NCBI RefSeq assembly: GCF_015752285.1
Contig: NZ_JADOUY010000006.1
Coordinates: 117,956 to 181,955 of the forward strand
DNA length: 64,000 nucleotides
Direction: 5' to 3'
Source: Mycetocola_A sp015752285
GTDB taxonomy: Bacteria; Actinomycetota; Actinomycetes; Actinomycetales; Microbacteriaceae
Below are positions 48,640 through 57,509 of this stretch, piece by piece. The notes below the pieces were generated by a model. The model did no database searches. It saw only the letters and a program-made list of their open reading frames with translations, and had not been told where the DNA came from. The first letter of the stretch is position 1; every line of letters starts with the position of its first letter. The translations under genes and the position numbers were made by a program.

Positions 48640-49329
48640 ATGAATCCGATCGAGTGGTTGTTCGACGCGCAACTGGTGATCGGCACGCAGACGATCCTCT
48701 GGCGCGAGATCGTCGGGAACGTCTTCGGCATCCTCAGCGCCGTCGGCGGGATGCGCCGCAAGGTGTGGGCGTGGCCGGTCGGGATCGTCGGCAACGTGCT
48801 GCTCTTCACCGTGTTCCTCGGCGCTGTCTTCGGCACACCCAACCCGGTCAACCTGCTCGGTCAGGCCGGCCGGCAGGTGATGTTCATCATCGTGTCCATC
48901 TACGGTTGGGTGCAGTGGTCTCAAGCGAAGAAATCGACCACCAACACCGCGGTCACCCCGCACTGGGCGTCCAACAGGGTGCGCGTGCTGCTCGGGCTCG
49001 GTCTCGTCGTCGGAACACTCGCTCTCACACCACTGTTCCGCGCCCTCGGCTCGTTCGAACCGGTGTGGGCAGACGCGTGGATCTTCATGGGTTCGCTCCT
49101 CGCCACCTACGGCATGGCGAAGGGCTGGGTGGAATTCTGGCTGATCTGGATCGCCGTCGATATCGTCGGGGTGCCGCTGCTGATCAGCGCGGGCTACTAC
49201 GCCTCTGCCGTGCTCTACCTCTTCTACGGTGGCTTCACCCTCGTCGGGTTCATCATCTGGATGCGCGTGCAGAAGAAGAACTCATTGACGATCGAGACGA
49301 CATTCCCCGACCCGACGGTGAAGCGCTGA
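48640..49329 (+). CDS. pnuC: Nicotinamide riboside/mononucleotide transporter PnuC
   Basis: A 229-residue, seven-helix vitamin-type facilitator. Landmarks are WREIVGNVFGILSAVGGMRRKVWAWPVGIVGNVLLF, YGWVQWSQ, and WIAVDIVGVPLLISAGYYASAVLYLFYGG. ATG has GGAAGGA at 7 nt. No NadR riboswitch-like or NAD-responsive element is recognised in the 72-bp divergent gap to the SDR gene. Confidence 0.94.
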   Translation: MNPIEWLFDAQLVIGTQTILWREIVGNVFGILSAVGGMRRKVWAWPVGIVGNVLLFTVFLGAVFGTPNPVNLLGQAGRQVMFIIVSIYGWVQWSQAKKSTTNTAVTPHWASNRVRVLLGLGLVVGTLALTPLFRALGSFEPVWADAWIFMGSLLATYGMAKGWVEFWLIWIAVDIVGVPLLISAGYYASAVLYLFYGGFTLVGFIIWMRVQKKNSLTIETTFPDPTVKR

Positions 49330-49464
49330 CCCTGCCTGGCGTCGCGAGGGCATCCGCTCCTGACAAGGGCTCCAGGCACGCCGGGTGCTTTCGACCGGAA
49401 CGGATGCTTTCGGCCTCGGCACGCGCAATGGGCACGCAGCCCAGTAGGGCATGATCGAAGGACC

Positions 49465-51990
49465 ATGACACTCACGCCGACGCTGGACCCGCACGCCCTC
49501 CGCGCTACCCTCGGCGACAGCGTCGAACCGGATGCCGTCTACGAAGCGTTCAGCGAGTGGGTCACGTCCACAGGCATCCGGATGTACCCGGCACAGGACG
49601 AAGCGCTCATCGAGATCGTCTCGGGGCAAAACCTGATCCTCAGTACCCCGACGGGCACCGGCAAGTCTCTTGTTGCCGTCGGCGCGCACTACTCAGCCCT
49701 TGTCGCCGGCAAACGCAGCTTTTACACAGCGCCGATCAAGGCCCTCGTGAGCGAGAAGTTCTTCGCGCTCGTCGACATCTTCGGTGCAGCGAACGTCGGA
49801 ATGATGACCGGGGACTCCTCGGTGAACGCCGACGCCCCGATCATCTGCTGCACAGCCGAGATCCTCGCCAACCTCGCGCTCCGCAACGGGGACGATACTG
49901 AAGTCGATCAGGTGGTGATGGACGAGTTCCACTTCTACGCGGACCCCGAGCGCGGTTGGGCCTGGCAGGTCCCGTTGCTCAGCCTGCCGCGTGTGCAGTT
50001 CGTGCTCATGTCGGCGACCCTCGGCGACGTGACGGCGCTCGCCGAAGACCTCTCGAGGCGTACCGGTCGGGAGACCGCGCTGGTCACCGGGGTCGAACGC
50101 CCGGTGCCGCTGCACTTCTACTACGAGACCACGCCGATTCACGAGACCGTCGATGAGCTGCTCACCACTGGCCAGGCCCCGGTCTACATCGTGCATTTCT
50201 CGCAGGCCGCCGCGATGGAGCGCGCTCAGTCGATGTCGAGCATGAAGGTAGCGACCCGCGAGCAACGGGATGCCATTGCCGAACTGATCGGCGAATTCCG
50301 GTTCACGACGAGCTTCGGCAAGACCCTCTCCCGGCTGATCCGCGCCGGGATCGGCGTGCACCACGCCGGCATGTTGCCGAAGTACCGGCGCCTCGTCGAG
50401 CAACTCGCCCAGCGCGGCTACCTGCGCGTCATCTGCGGCACAGACACGCTCGGTGTCGGAATCAACGTTCCGATCCGCACCGTGCTGTTCACCGCGCTGA
50501 CCAAGTACGACGGAACGAAGATGCGCCAGCTCAAGGCGCGGGAGTTCCACCAGATCGCTGGACGTGCCGGTCGCGCAGGCTTCGACACCGCAGGCACCGT
50601 CGTCGTGCAGGCGCCTGAGCACGAGACCGAGAACCTCAACGCCATCAAGAAGGCGGGGGACGACCCCAAGAAGAAACGCAAGATCATCCGCAGGAAGGCA
50701 CCGGATGGCTTTGTCTCGTGGGGCGAACCGTCATTCCAGCGCATCGTCGCCGCTGAACCCGAGACGCTGACGTCGAGCATGCAGATCACCTCGGCGATGC
50801 TCATCAACGTGATCGGCCGTGGGGGAGACGTCTACCGGCACGTACACGACCTCGTCTTCGACAACCACGAACCGTTCACACGCCAGCTCGAGCTCGCTCG
50901 CCGCGCCCTTGGCATCTACCGCACCCTGCGCGAGTCGGGGATCGTCGAGCAGTCGGCAGACGGAACCATCCGGCTCACCGTCGACCTGCAGCCGAACTTC
51001 GCCCTCAACCAGCCGCTCTCGCCGTTCGCTCTCGCCGCATTCGATCTGCTCGACCCCGAAGATCCGAGCTACTCGCTCGACATGGTCTCCATCGTCGAGG
51101 CCACGCTCGATGACCCGCGTGCCGTGCTCAGCCAGCAGCAGTTCCTCGCCCGAGGAGAAGCCGTTGCCGCAATGAAGTCCGAGGGGATCGAATACGACCA
51201 GCGGATGGAACTCCTCGAGCAGGTCACCCACCCGAAACCGCTCGACGAACTCCTCACTGTGACCTTCGAGACCTACAGCGCCGCCCAGCCGTGGATCCGC
51301 GACTTCGACCTCAACCCCAAGTCCGTCGTGCGTGACATGTACGAGCGCGCCATGTCGTTCGGCGAGTTCATCGCCTTCTACAAGCTCGCCCGCTCCGAGG
51401 GCGTCGTGCTCCGTTACCTGTCCGACGCCTATCGGGCTGCGCGGCAGACCATTCCGGACGACGCGAAGACCGAGGACCTCCTTGACCTCATCGAGTGGCT
51501 TGGTGAACTGGTTCGGCAGGTGGACTCGAGCCTTCTCGACGAGTGGGAGGAGCTCAGCCACCCCGATGCGCAGAAGCACGCCGAACACGCACACGACATC
51601 GTGCCGCCGGCACCGAAGCGGCTCAGCGGCAATGTGCGCGCTTTCCGCATCCTCGTCCGCAATGAACTCTTCCGGCGCGTGCAACTCGCCGCCCTCGAGG
51701 ATTACGACGCCCTCGGTGAGCTCGACGCGGCATCCGGACTCGATGCCGATCGTTGGGCGGACTCTCTCGACCCCTACTTCGGGCAGCACGACCAGATCCT
51801 CACCGGCCCGGACGCGCGCAGTTCAGCTCTGCTGATCCTCGACGAGAGCGGCCCGATATGGACAGCGCGCCAGATCTTCGACGATCCGGCCGGTGATCAC
51901 GACTGGGGATTCAGCGCCGAAATCGACCTGGCAGAATCCGATGAGCAGGGTGTCGCCGTCGTCACCGTCACCGGGGTCAACGCGCTCTAG
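49465..51990 (+). CDS. DEAD/DEAH-box helicase with DUF3516
   Basis: An 841-residue superfamily 2 helicase, Ski2-like. Motif I STPTGTGKS, motif II MDEFHFY (DEFH variant), motif III SATLGD, motif VI QIAGRAGRAGFDT; the second half is the actinobacterial DUF3516 domain. Probable role in RNA or DNA metabolism; targets unknown. Monocistronic, with GAAGGA before the ATG. The 135-bp gap upstream holds only a weak 7-bp inverted repeat (49333-49339 / 49372-49378). Confidence 0.9.
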   Translation: MTLTPTLDPHALRATLGDSVEPDAVYEAFSEWVTSTGIRMYPAQDEALIEIVSGQNLILSTPTGTGKSLVAVGAHYSALVAGKRSFYTAPIKALVSEKFFALVDIFGAANVGMMTGDSSVNADAPIICCTAEILANLALRNGDDTEVDQVVMDEFHFYADPERGWAWQVPLLSLPRVQFVLMSATLGDVTALAEDLSRRTGRETALVTGVERPVPLHFYYETTPIHETVDELLTTGQAPVYIVHFSQAAAMERAQSMSSMKVATREQRDAIAELIGEFRFTTSFGKTLSRLIRAGIGVHHAGMLPKYRRLVEQLAQRGYLRVICGTDTLGVGINVPIRTVLFTALTKYDGTKMRQLKAREFHQIAGRAGRAGFDTAGTVVVQAPEHETENLNAIKKAGDDPKKKRKIIRRKAPDGFVSWGEPSFQRIVAAEPETLTSSMQITSAMLINVIGRGGDVYRHVHDLVFDNHEPFTRQLELARRALGIYRTLRESGIVEQSADGTIRLTVDLQPNFALNQPLSPFALAAFDLLDPEDPSYSLDMVSIVEATLDDPRAVLSQQQFLARGEAVAAMKSEGIEYDQRMELLEQVTHPKPLDELLTVTFETYSAAQPWIRDFDLNPKSVVRDMYERAMSFGEFIAFYKLARSEGVVLRYLSDAYRAARQTIPDDAKTEDLLDLIEWLGELVRQVDSSLLDEWEELSHPDAQKHAEHAHDIVPPAPKRLSGNVRAFRILVRNELFRRVQLAALEDYDALGELDAASGLDADRWADSLDPYFGQHDQILTGPDARSSALLILDESGPIWTARQIFDDPAGDHDWGFSAEIDLAESDEQGVAVVTVTGVNAL

Positions 51991-52028
51991 CGTCCTGGCC
52001 CGATTCGCGGATGCCGCCGGCAACCCGC

Positions 52029-52034
52029 TACAGT
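52029..52034 (+). promoter_or_regulatory. -10 element of the arg leader ORF
   Basis: TACAGT, six nucleotides before the ATG of the small Arg-rich ORF: the leaderless spacing seen for many genes here. No good -35 is visible. Confidence 0.55.
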
Positions 52035-52040
52035 CGGGGA

Positions 52041-52127
52041 ATGGCTACCTCGAACATCAGTGTTTCCGCACAGGGCATCGCCCCGTGCGCACTGCGTCGA
52101 CGCCGTAACACCTCAGAGCGACGATAG
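52041..52127 (+). CDS. Putative 28-residue arginine-rich leader peptide upstream of argC
   Basis: A short ORF opens with ATG six nucleotides after TACAGT and runs 28 codons to TAG. Residues 19-22 are four consecutive arginines (CGT CGA CGC CGT at 52095-52106), and residues 27-28 are Arg-Arg (CGA CGA, 52119-52124): 6 Arg of 28, three encoded by CGA. It ends 85 bp before argC. A 9-bp stem-loop begins 13 nt after its stop. This is the layout of a ribosome-mediated attenuation leader sensing arginyl-tRNA. Against it: argC has its own leaderless-looking TAAGGT 6 nt before its ATG, and no U-rich terminator is visible. Confidence 0.5.
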   Translation: MATSNISVSAQGIAPCALRRRRNTSERR

Positions 52128-52139
52128 GCGACGCTGGGC

Positions 52140-52160
52140 GAACTGTGCAGGGCACGGTTC
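52140..52160 (+). promoter_or_regulatory. Stem-loop in the arg leader region
   Basis: GAACTGTGC (52140-52148) pairs with GCACGGTTC (52152-52160) over a 3-nt AGG loop, with one G-U. A weaker competing pairing, GGCGACGC (about 52127) with GCGCCGCC (about 52167), would enclose it. Candidate attenuator structure. Confidence 0.5.
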
Positions 52161-52212
52161 CGAGAAGCGCCGCCAACCTCTCCCCGATCGTCATTCTCAT
52201 TAAGGTAGAGCC

Positions 52213-53262
52213 ATGTCTTTCTCTGTAGCCGTAGCCGGAGCATCCGGTTATGCGGGGGGCGAGCTGCTGCGACTGCTCGCAGCGCACCCCGACTTCGACA
52301 TCCGCACGGTCACCGCGCACTCCAACGCCGGGCAACCACTGGCATCCGTCCAGCCACACCTGCGCTCCCTCGCGCACCTCACCCTCACCGAGACCACACC
52401 CGAGAACCTCGCCGGTCACGACGTCGTCTTTCTGGCGCTGCCGCACGGCAAATCCGGTGAGGTCACCGCTGGCCTGGACCCGGCGACCCTCGTCGTCGAC
52501 TGCGGGGCAGACCACAGGCTCACAAGCGAAGAGGCCTGGGCCGCCTTCTACGGCGGCGACTACTTCGGGTACTGGCCGTACGGCGTGCCCGAACTGATCG
52601 TCGGACCGGGTGGTGCCCGACAGCGCGACAACCTCGTCGGCGCAAAACGGATCGCTGCCCCCGGCTGCAACGCAAGCACCGTTGCCCTGTCACTCGCTCC
52701 CGGCATCGCCGCCGGCGTCATCGAGGCGACAGACATCGTGTCCGTTCTCGCTGTCGGGCCTTCCGGTGCAGGCAAGGCGCTCAAGACCAACCTGCTTGCC
52801 GCAGAAATCCTCGGCTCGGCGAATCCGTATGCCGTCGGGGGCACCCACAGGCACATCCCCGAGATCGTCCAGGGGCTGCGCGGCGCGGGGGCGACAGAAG
52901 TGAGCATTTCGTTCACCCCGGTGCTCGTGCCGATGTCGCGCGGGATTCTCGCCACCTCGACCGCGCGTATCGTTCCTGGGACCAGCGCGGATGCCGTCCG
53001 TGCCGCCTGGTACGACGCCTACGACCGCGAAACCTTCGTCCAACTGCTCCCGGCCGGTGAGTTCCCACGCACCGCCGACGTGCTCGGAGCAAACACCATG
53101 CTCATGGGACTCGCCGTCGACGAGGCCGCCGGCCGCGTCGTGATCGTCACCGCGGTCGACAACCTCGCCAAGGGCACCGCCGGTGCCGCCATCCAGTCCG
53201 CCAACATCGCCCTCGGTCTCGAGGAGTCAACCGGCCTTCCGGTGAACGGAGTCGCACCATGA
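52213..53262 (+). CDS. argC: N-acetyl-gamma-glutamyl-phosphate reductase
   Basis: A 349-residue NADPH-dependent enzyme, third step of arginine synthesis. GASGYAGGELLRLL is the nucleotide motif, the catalytic Cys is in APGCNASTVALSL, and HRHIPEIVQG holds the conserved His. ATG follows AAGGTAGAG, which can be read as a ribosome site or as a -10 (TAAGGT, N6). First enzyme gene of argCJBDFGH; argJ overlaps by 4 bp. Confidence 0.96.
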   Translation: MSFSVAVAGASGYAGGELLRLLAAHPDFDIRTVTAHSNAGQPLASVQPHLRSLAHLTLTETTPENLAGHDVVFLALPHGKSGEVTAGLDPATLVVDCGADHRLTSEEAWAAFYGGDYFGYWPYGVPELIVGPGGARQRDNLVGAKRIAAPGCNASTVALSLAPGIAAGVIEATDIVSVLAVGPSGAGKALKTNLLAAEILGSANPYAVGGTHRHIPEIVQGLRGAGATEVSISFTPVLVPMSRGILATSTARIVPGTSADAVRAAWYDAYDRETFVQLLPAGEFPRTADVLGANTMLMGLAVDEAAGRVVIVTAVDNLAKGTAGAAIQSANIALGLEESTGLPVNGVAP

Positions 53263-54410
53263 CCGTGACAGCAGCACAGGGATTCGAAGCAGCGGGCATC
53301 GCCGTCGGTCTCAAGGCGTCAGGCGGCAAGGACCTCGCCCTCGTCGTCAACCGTGGACCGCGCGCTGCCGCTGCCGCCGTCTTCACGAGCAACCGCGCTC
53401 TCGCCAACCCCATCATCTGGTCGAAGCAGGTCATCGCCGACGGAACGGTGTCGGCGATCGTTCTCAACTCGGGGGGAGCCAACTGCTTCACCGGCTCCGA
53501 AGGTTTCCAGACCACCCACGCGACAGCAGAGGCCGTCGCAGAGGTGCTCGGTGTTTCAGCGGGCGATGTGCTCGTGTGCTCCACAGGACTCATCGGAGAA
53601 CAGCTCGACCGCGAGAAGCTGCTGCCGGGCGTCTCCACCGTCGCCGCCCAGCTCAGCGCTGACGGCGGTGCGGATGCCGCCGACGCGATCCTCACCACAG
53701 ACAGCCACCCGAAAACCGCCGTCTTCGAGGGCGACGGCTGGGTGATCGGCGGAATGGCCAAGGGCGCGGGAATGCTCGCACCAGGGCTCGCCACCATGCT
53801 TGTCGTGCTGACCACGGACGCCAACCTCGCCTCGGACCAGCTTGACCGTGCTCTGCGCTCCGCCACCCGGGTCAGCTTCGACCGCCTCGACTCGGACGGC
53901 TGCATGTCGACCAATGACCAGGTCACGGTTCTCGCCTCTGGCGCATCCGGCGTCGAGCCGCATGCCGACGCGTTCGCTGCCGGACTTCGGGAGATCTGCC
54001 TCGATCTGGCGCGCCAGCTGCAGGCGGATGCCGAAGGCGCCTCACACGACATCACCATCGAGGTCGTCGGAGCAGTGACCGAGGACGACGCGGTCGAAGT
54101 CGGTCGCTCCGTCGCCCGCAACAACCTGTTCAAAGCCGCCGTTTTCGGCAACGATCCCAACTGGGGCCGCGTTCTCGCGGCGATCGGCACGACGTCTGCG
54201 CCGTTCGACCCGTACGCGGTCGACGTGTCGATGAACGGCATCCGGGTCTGCCACGCCGGCGCTCCCGATCAGTCCCGCGACCTCGTCGACCTCACCGGAC
54301 GGGCGGTCCACGTGCTCATCGACCTGCACGAAGGCCAGCAGTCCGCCACCATCCTGACCAACGACCTCACGCACGACTACGTGCATGAGAACAGCGCGTA
54401 CTCGAGTTAG
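53259..54410 (+). CDS. argJ: Bifunctional glutamate N-acetyltransferase/ornithine acetyltransferase
   Basis: A 383-residue ArgJ that recycles acetyl groups from acetylornithine to glutamate. The self-cleavage site precedes the Thr in KGAGMLAPGLATMLVV, and the oxyanion Thr-Gly is in CSTGLIGE. No argA or argE is needed with this cyclic route. ATGA overlap with argC, 3 bp gap to argB. Confidence 0.96.
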   Translation: MTVTAAQGFEAAGIAVGLKASGGKDLALVVNRGPRAAAAAVFTSNRALANPIIWSKQVIADGTVSAIVLNSGGANCFTGSEGFQTTHATAEAVAEVLGVSAGDVLVCSTGLIGEQLDREKLLPGVSTVAAQLSADGGADAADAILTTDSHPKTAVFEGDGWVIGGMAKGAGMLAPGLATMLVVLTTDANLASDQLDRALRSATRVSFDRLDSDGCMSTNDQVTVLASGASGVEPHADAFAAGLREICLDLARQLQADAEGASHDITIEVVGAVTEDDAVEVGRSVARNNLFKAAVFGNDPNWGRVLAAIGTTSAPFDPYAVDVSMNGIRVCHAGAPDQSRDLVDLTGRAVHVLIDLHEGQQSATILTNDLTHDYVHENSAYSS

Positions 54411-54413
54411 ATC

Positions 54414-55319
54414 ATGCCAACAGTCATCCCCGCATCCACTGCCGACGCGATAGCGAAGGCCTCCGTGCTCATCGAGGCGTTGCCCTGGCTCAAGCGCTAC
54501 CACGGCGCCATCGTCGTCGTGAAGTTCGGCGGAAACGCCATGGTCAGCCCCGAATTGACCAGCGCGTTCGCCGAAGACATGGTTTTCCTCCGCCACGCGG
54601 GTCTGAAACCGGTTGTCGTGCACGGCGGCGGACCGCAGATCTCCGCCCGGCTCACCGAGCTCGGCATCGCCAGCGAGTTCCGAGGCGGCTACCGGGTGAC
54701 CACTCCCGAAGCCATGACCGTCGTCCGCGACGTGCTCCGTGGAGAAGTGAATCAGCACCTGGTCGCCCTCATCAACGAGCACGGCGACTTCGCCATCGGT
54801 TTCAGCGGTGAGGACTCCGGCCTGTTCACCGGCCAGCGCCGCGGCGTCGAGGTCGACGGAGAAACCGTCGACCTCGGACTCGTCGGTGACGTCGTCTCCG
54901 TCGATCCGCACGCCATCCACGCGGCCATCGACGCGGGCCGTATCCCGGTGATCTCGTCTATCGCCCCCGACGGTGACGCACCCGGTCAGGTGCTCAACGT
55001 GAACGCAGACGCAGCGGCATCCGCCCTTGCCGTCGCCCTCGATGCCGACAAGTTCCTCATCCTCACCGACGTGGCCGGGCTGTACAGCGACTGGCCGAAT
55101 CGCGAGTCGCTCGTCTCGGTCATCACGACGACCGAGCTGCGCGACCTGCTGCCGTCTCTCGAATCCGGGATGATCCCCAAGATGACGGCCTGCCTCGAAG
55201 CCGTCGACGGAGGCGTGCTCAACGCGGCCATCATCGACGGTCGGCTCGAACATTCGATCCTGCTCGAGGTCTTCACCCAGCGAGGCATCGGAACCCAGGT
55301 TGTGGAGGACGCAGCATGA
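54414..55319 (+). CDS. argB: Acetylglutamate kinase
   Basis: A 301-residue amino-acid kinase, second step of the pathway. IVVVKFGGNAM binds ATP phosphate; VVVHGGGPQIS binds acetylglutamate. The N-terminal helix (IAKASVLIEALPWLKRYHG) is of the kind found in arginine-inhibited hexameric kinases, so feedback inhibition is likely. Overlaps argD by ATGA. Confidence 0.96.
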   Translation: MPTVIPASTADAIAKASVLIEALPWLKRYHGAIVVVKFGGNAMVSPELTSAFAEDMVFLRHAGLKPVVVHGGGPQISARLTELGIASEFRGGYRVTTPEAMTVVRDVLRGEVNQHLVALINEHGDFAIGFSGEDSGLFTGQRRGVEVDGETVDLGLVGDVVSVDPHAIHAAIDAGRIPVISSIAPDGDAPGQVLNVNADAAASALAVALDADKFLILTDVAGLYSDWPNRESLVSVITTTELRDLLPSLESGMIPKMTACLEAVDGGVLNAAIIDGRLEHSILLEVFTQRGIGTQVVEDAA

Positions 55320-56527
55320 CCGAATGGCACACGCAGTCATCCGCAGACATGATGCGCGTCTTCGGTGAACCACAAGCGCTCCTCGTGCGGGGTGCGGGCT
55401 GCAGCGTCTGGGACGCCGACGGTGTGGAATACCTCGACTTCCTCGGCGGCATCGCCGTCAACGCGCTCGGGCACGCTCACCCGGCGATGGTCGCAGCGAT
55501 CTCGAAGCAGGCTGCTGAACTCATCCACATCTCGAACTACTTTGTCAGCCCTCCGCAGCTCGAACTCGCGGCCAGGCTGAAGCGCCTCAGCGGTGCAGGG
55601 ACGAGCGGGCGGGTGTACTTCGCCAACTCGGGTGCCGAAGCCAACGAGGCAGCGTTCAAACTTGCGCGGCTGAACAACGGTGGGGGGCGTCGTACGCGGA
55701 TCCTCGCCCTTCACAACTCGTTCCACGGACGTACCATGGGGGCGCTTGCCCTCACCGGCAAACCGTCGATCCAGGAGGACTTCGCTCCGCTCCCAGCTGG
55801 TGTCGAGCACATCGACAGCACGATCGAAGCCCTCGAGGCAGCGATGGACGATACCGTGGCCGCCGTGATCGTGGAGCCGATCAAGGGCGAGGCCGGGGTG
55901 ATCGAGCTCCCGGACGGTTACCTCACCCGGGCGCGAGACCTCGCCACCCGGCACGGCGCCCTTCTCATCCTCGACGAGATCCAGACCGGCACCGGTCGGA
56001 CCGGGTACTGGTTCGCCTACCAGCGCGAGGGTATCGTTCCGGATGCCATCACTCTCGCGAAGGGCATGGGCGGCGGTTTCCCGATCGGTGCTCTCGTGAC
56101 CTTTGGCGCGGCATCCGATCTCTTCACGCCGGGGAAGCACGGCAGTACGTTCAGTGGCAATCCGCTCGCGACGGCGACAGCCAATGCTGTGCTCGCGGAG
56201 ATCGAGGATGCCGGTCTCGTCGACAATGCGCGCGTGCGCGGTGAGCAGCTCCGCGAGCTCGTGCTCGGGATCGGCTCGCCGCTTATCACCGAGGTGAGAG
56301 GCCGGGGTCTCCTCCTCGGCATCGGCCTGAGCAGGCCGGTGGCAAACGACCTTGTGCGCGCCGCGCTCGACGTCGGACTCATCATCAACGCGCCCAACCC
56401 GCACACCATCAGGCTCGCGCCGCCGCTCATCGTCGGAGACGACGAGCTGCAGCTCTTCGAGCAGCGCTTCCGTGCCGCCCTCGCCGCTCTCGCGCCGGGC
56501 GGCTCCCCGAACGAAGGAATCCAGTGA
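55316..56527 (+). CDS. argD: Acetylornithine aminotransferase
   Basis: A 403-residue class III PLP aminotransferase. PLP lysine in ITLAKGMGGGFPIGAL, the cofactor Asp in LLILDEIQTGTGRTG, and phosphate-binding NSGAEANEAAFKLAR. Overlaps argB and argF by 4 bp each. Confidence 0.96.
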   Translation: MTEWHTQSSADMMRVFGEPQALLVRGAGCSVWDADGVEYLDFLGGIAVNALGHAHPAMVAAISKQAAELIHISNYFVSPPQLELAARLKRLSGAGTSGRVYFANSGAEANEAAFKLARLNNGGGRRTRILALHNSFHGRTMGALALTGKPSIQEDFAPLPAGVEHIDSTIEALEAAMDDTVAAVIVEPIKGEAGVIELPDGYLTRARDLATRHGALLILDEIQTGTGRTGYWFAYQREGIVPDAITLAKGMGGGFPIGALVTFGAASDLFTPGKHGSTFSGNPLATATANAVLAEIEDAGLVDNARVRGEQLRELVLGIGSPLITEVRGRGLLLGIGLSRPVANDLVRAALDVGLIINAPNPHTIRLAPPLIVGDDELQLFEQRFRAALAALAPGGSPNEGIQ

Positions 56528-57447
56528 CCAGACACTTTCTGCGCGACGACGACCTCAGCCCTACCGAGCAGTCCGAGATCCTCGACCTCGCTCTCGAGCT
56601 GAAGAAGGACCGTTTCTCGCGGCGCCCCCTCGAGGGCCCGCAGACTGTCGCGGTCATCTTCGACAAGTCATCGACCCGTACCCGGGTGTCGTTCGCCGTC
56701 GGCATTGCCGACCTCGGCGGTGTTCCTCTCATCATCTCCACGGCCTCGAGCCAGCTCGGCGGCAAAGAAACGGCAGCAGACACCGCGCGCGTTCTCGAGC
56801 GCCAGGTCGCTGCGATCGTCTGGCGCACCTACGGTCAGGCCGGCCTGGAAGAGATGGCACAGGGCACGACGATTCCCGTCGTCAATGCACTGTCTGACGA
56901 ATTTCACCCGTGTCAGCTGCTCGCGGACCTCCTCACCATCCGTGAGCACAAGGGCGACCTGGCCGGCCTTACGCTCACCTTCGTCGGAGACGGCGCCTGC
57001 AACATGGCCCAGTCCTACCTGCTGGCAGGCACTACCGCCGGCATGCACGTGCGAATCGCGTCGCCCGAAGGCTTCACACCGAACCCCACCGTCGTCGCGG
57101 ATGCCACCGCGATCGCGGCGACCACCGGTGGGTCCGTCGCCCTGTTCGCCGATGCCCGCGAGGCAGCGCGGGGGTGCGACATCCTCGTCACCGATACCTG
57201 GGTGTCGATGGGCAAAGAAGAAGAGAAGGCCGCTCGTGTCGCCGTTCTCGGCCCATACAGGGTCGATGCCACAATGATGGGGCTGGCTCAGCCGGATGCC
57301 CTCTTCATGCACTGCCTCCCGGCTGACCGCGGCTTCGAGGTCACGGCAGACGTCATCGACGGACCGCAGTCCATCGTCTGGGACGAGGCAGAGAACCGCC
57401 TCCACGCCCAGAAGGCGCTGCTCGTCTGGTTGCTCGAACGCGCCTGA
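56524..57447 (+). CDS. argF: Ornithine carbamoyltransferase
   Basis: A 307-residue OTCase. Carbamoyl-phosphate site SSTRTRVSF, ornithine-binding HCLPADRG, and DEFHPCQLLAD. GTG start in a GTGA overlap with argD. No argR lies between argF and argG, in contrast to the argCJBDFRGH order of corynebacteria. Confidence 0.96.
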   Translation: MTRHFLRDDDLSPTEQSEILDLALELKKDRFSRRPLEGPQTVAVIFDKSSTRTRVSFAVGIADLGGVPLIISTASSQLGGKETAADTARVLERQVAAIVWRTYGQAGLEEMAQGTTIPVVNALSDEFHPCQLLADLLTIREHKGDLAGLTLTFVGDGACNMAQSYLLAGTTAGMHVRIASPEGFTPNPTVVADATAIAATTGGSVALFADAREAARGCDILVTDTWVSMGKEEEKAARVAVLGPYRVDATMMGLAQPDALFMHCLPADRGFEVTADVIDGPQSIVWDEAENRLHAQKALLVWLLERA

Positions 57448-57509
57448 CATCCGCCCCCGCGGCACATCACTACACTTAAAAATCACTGCAAATCAAGGAG
57501 AAGATCTTC

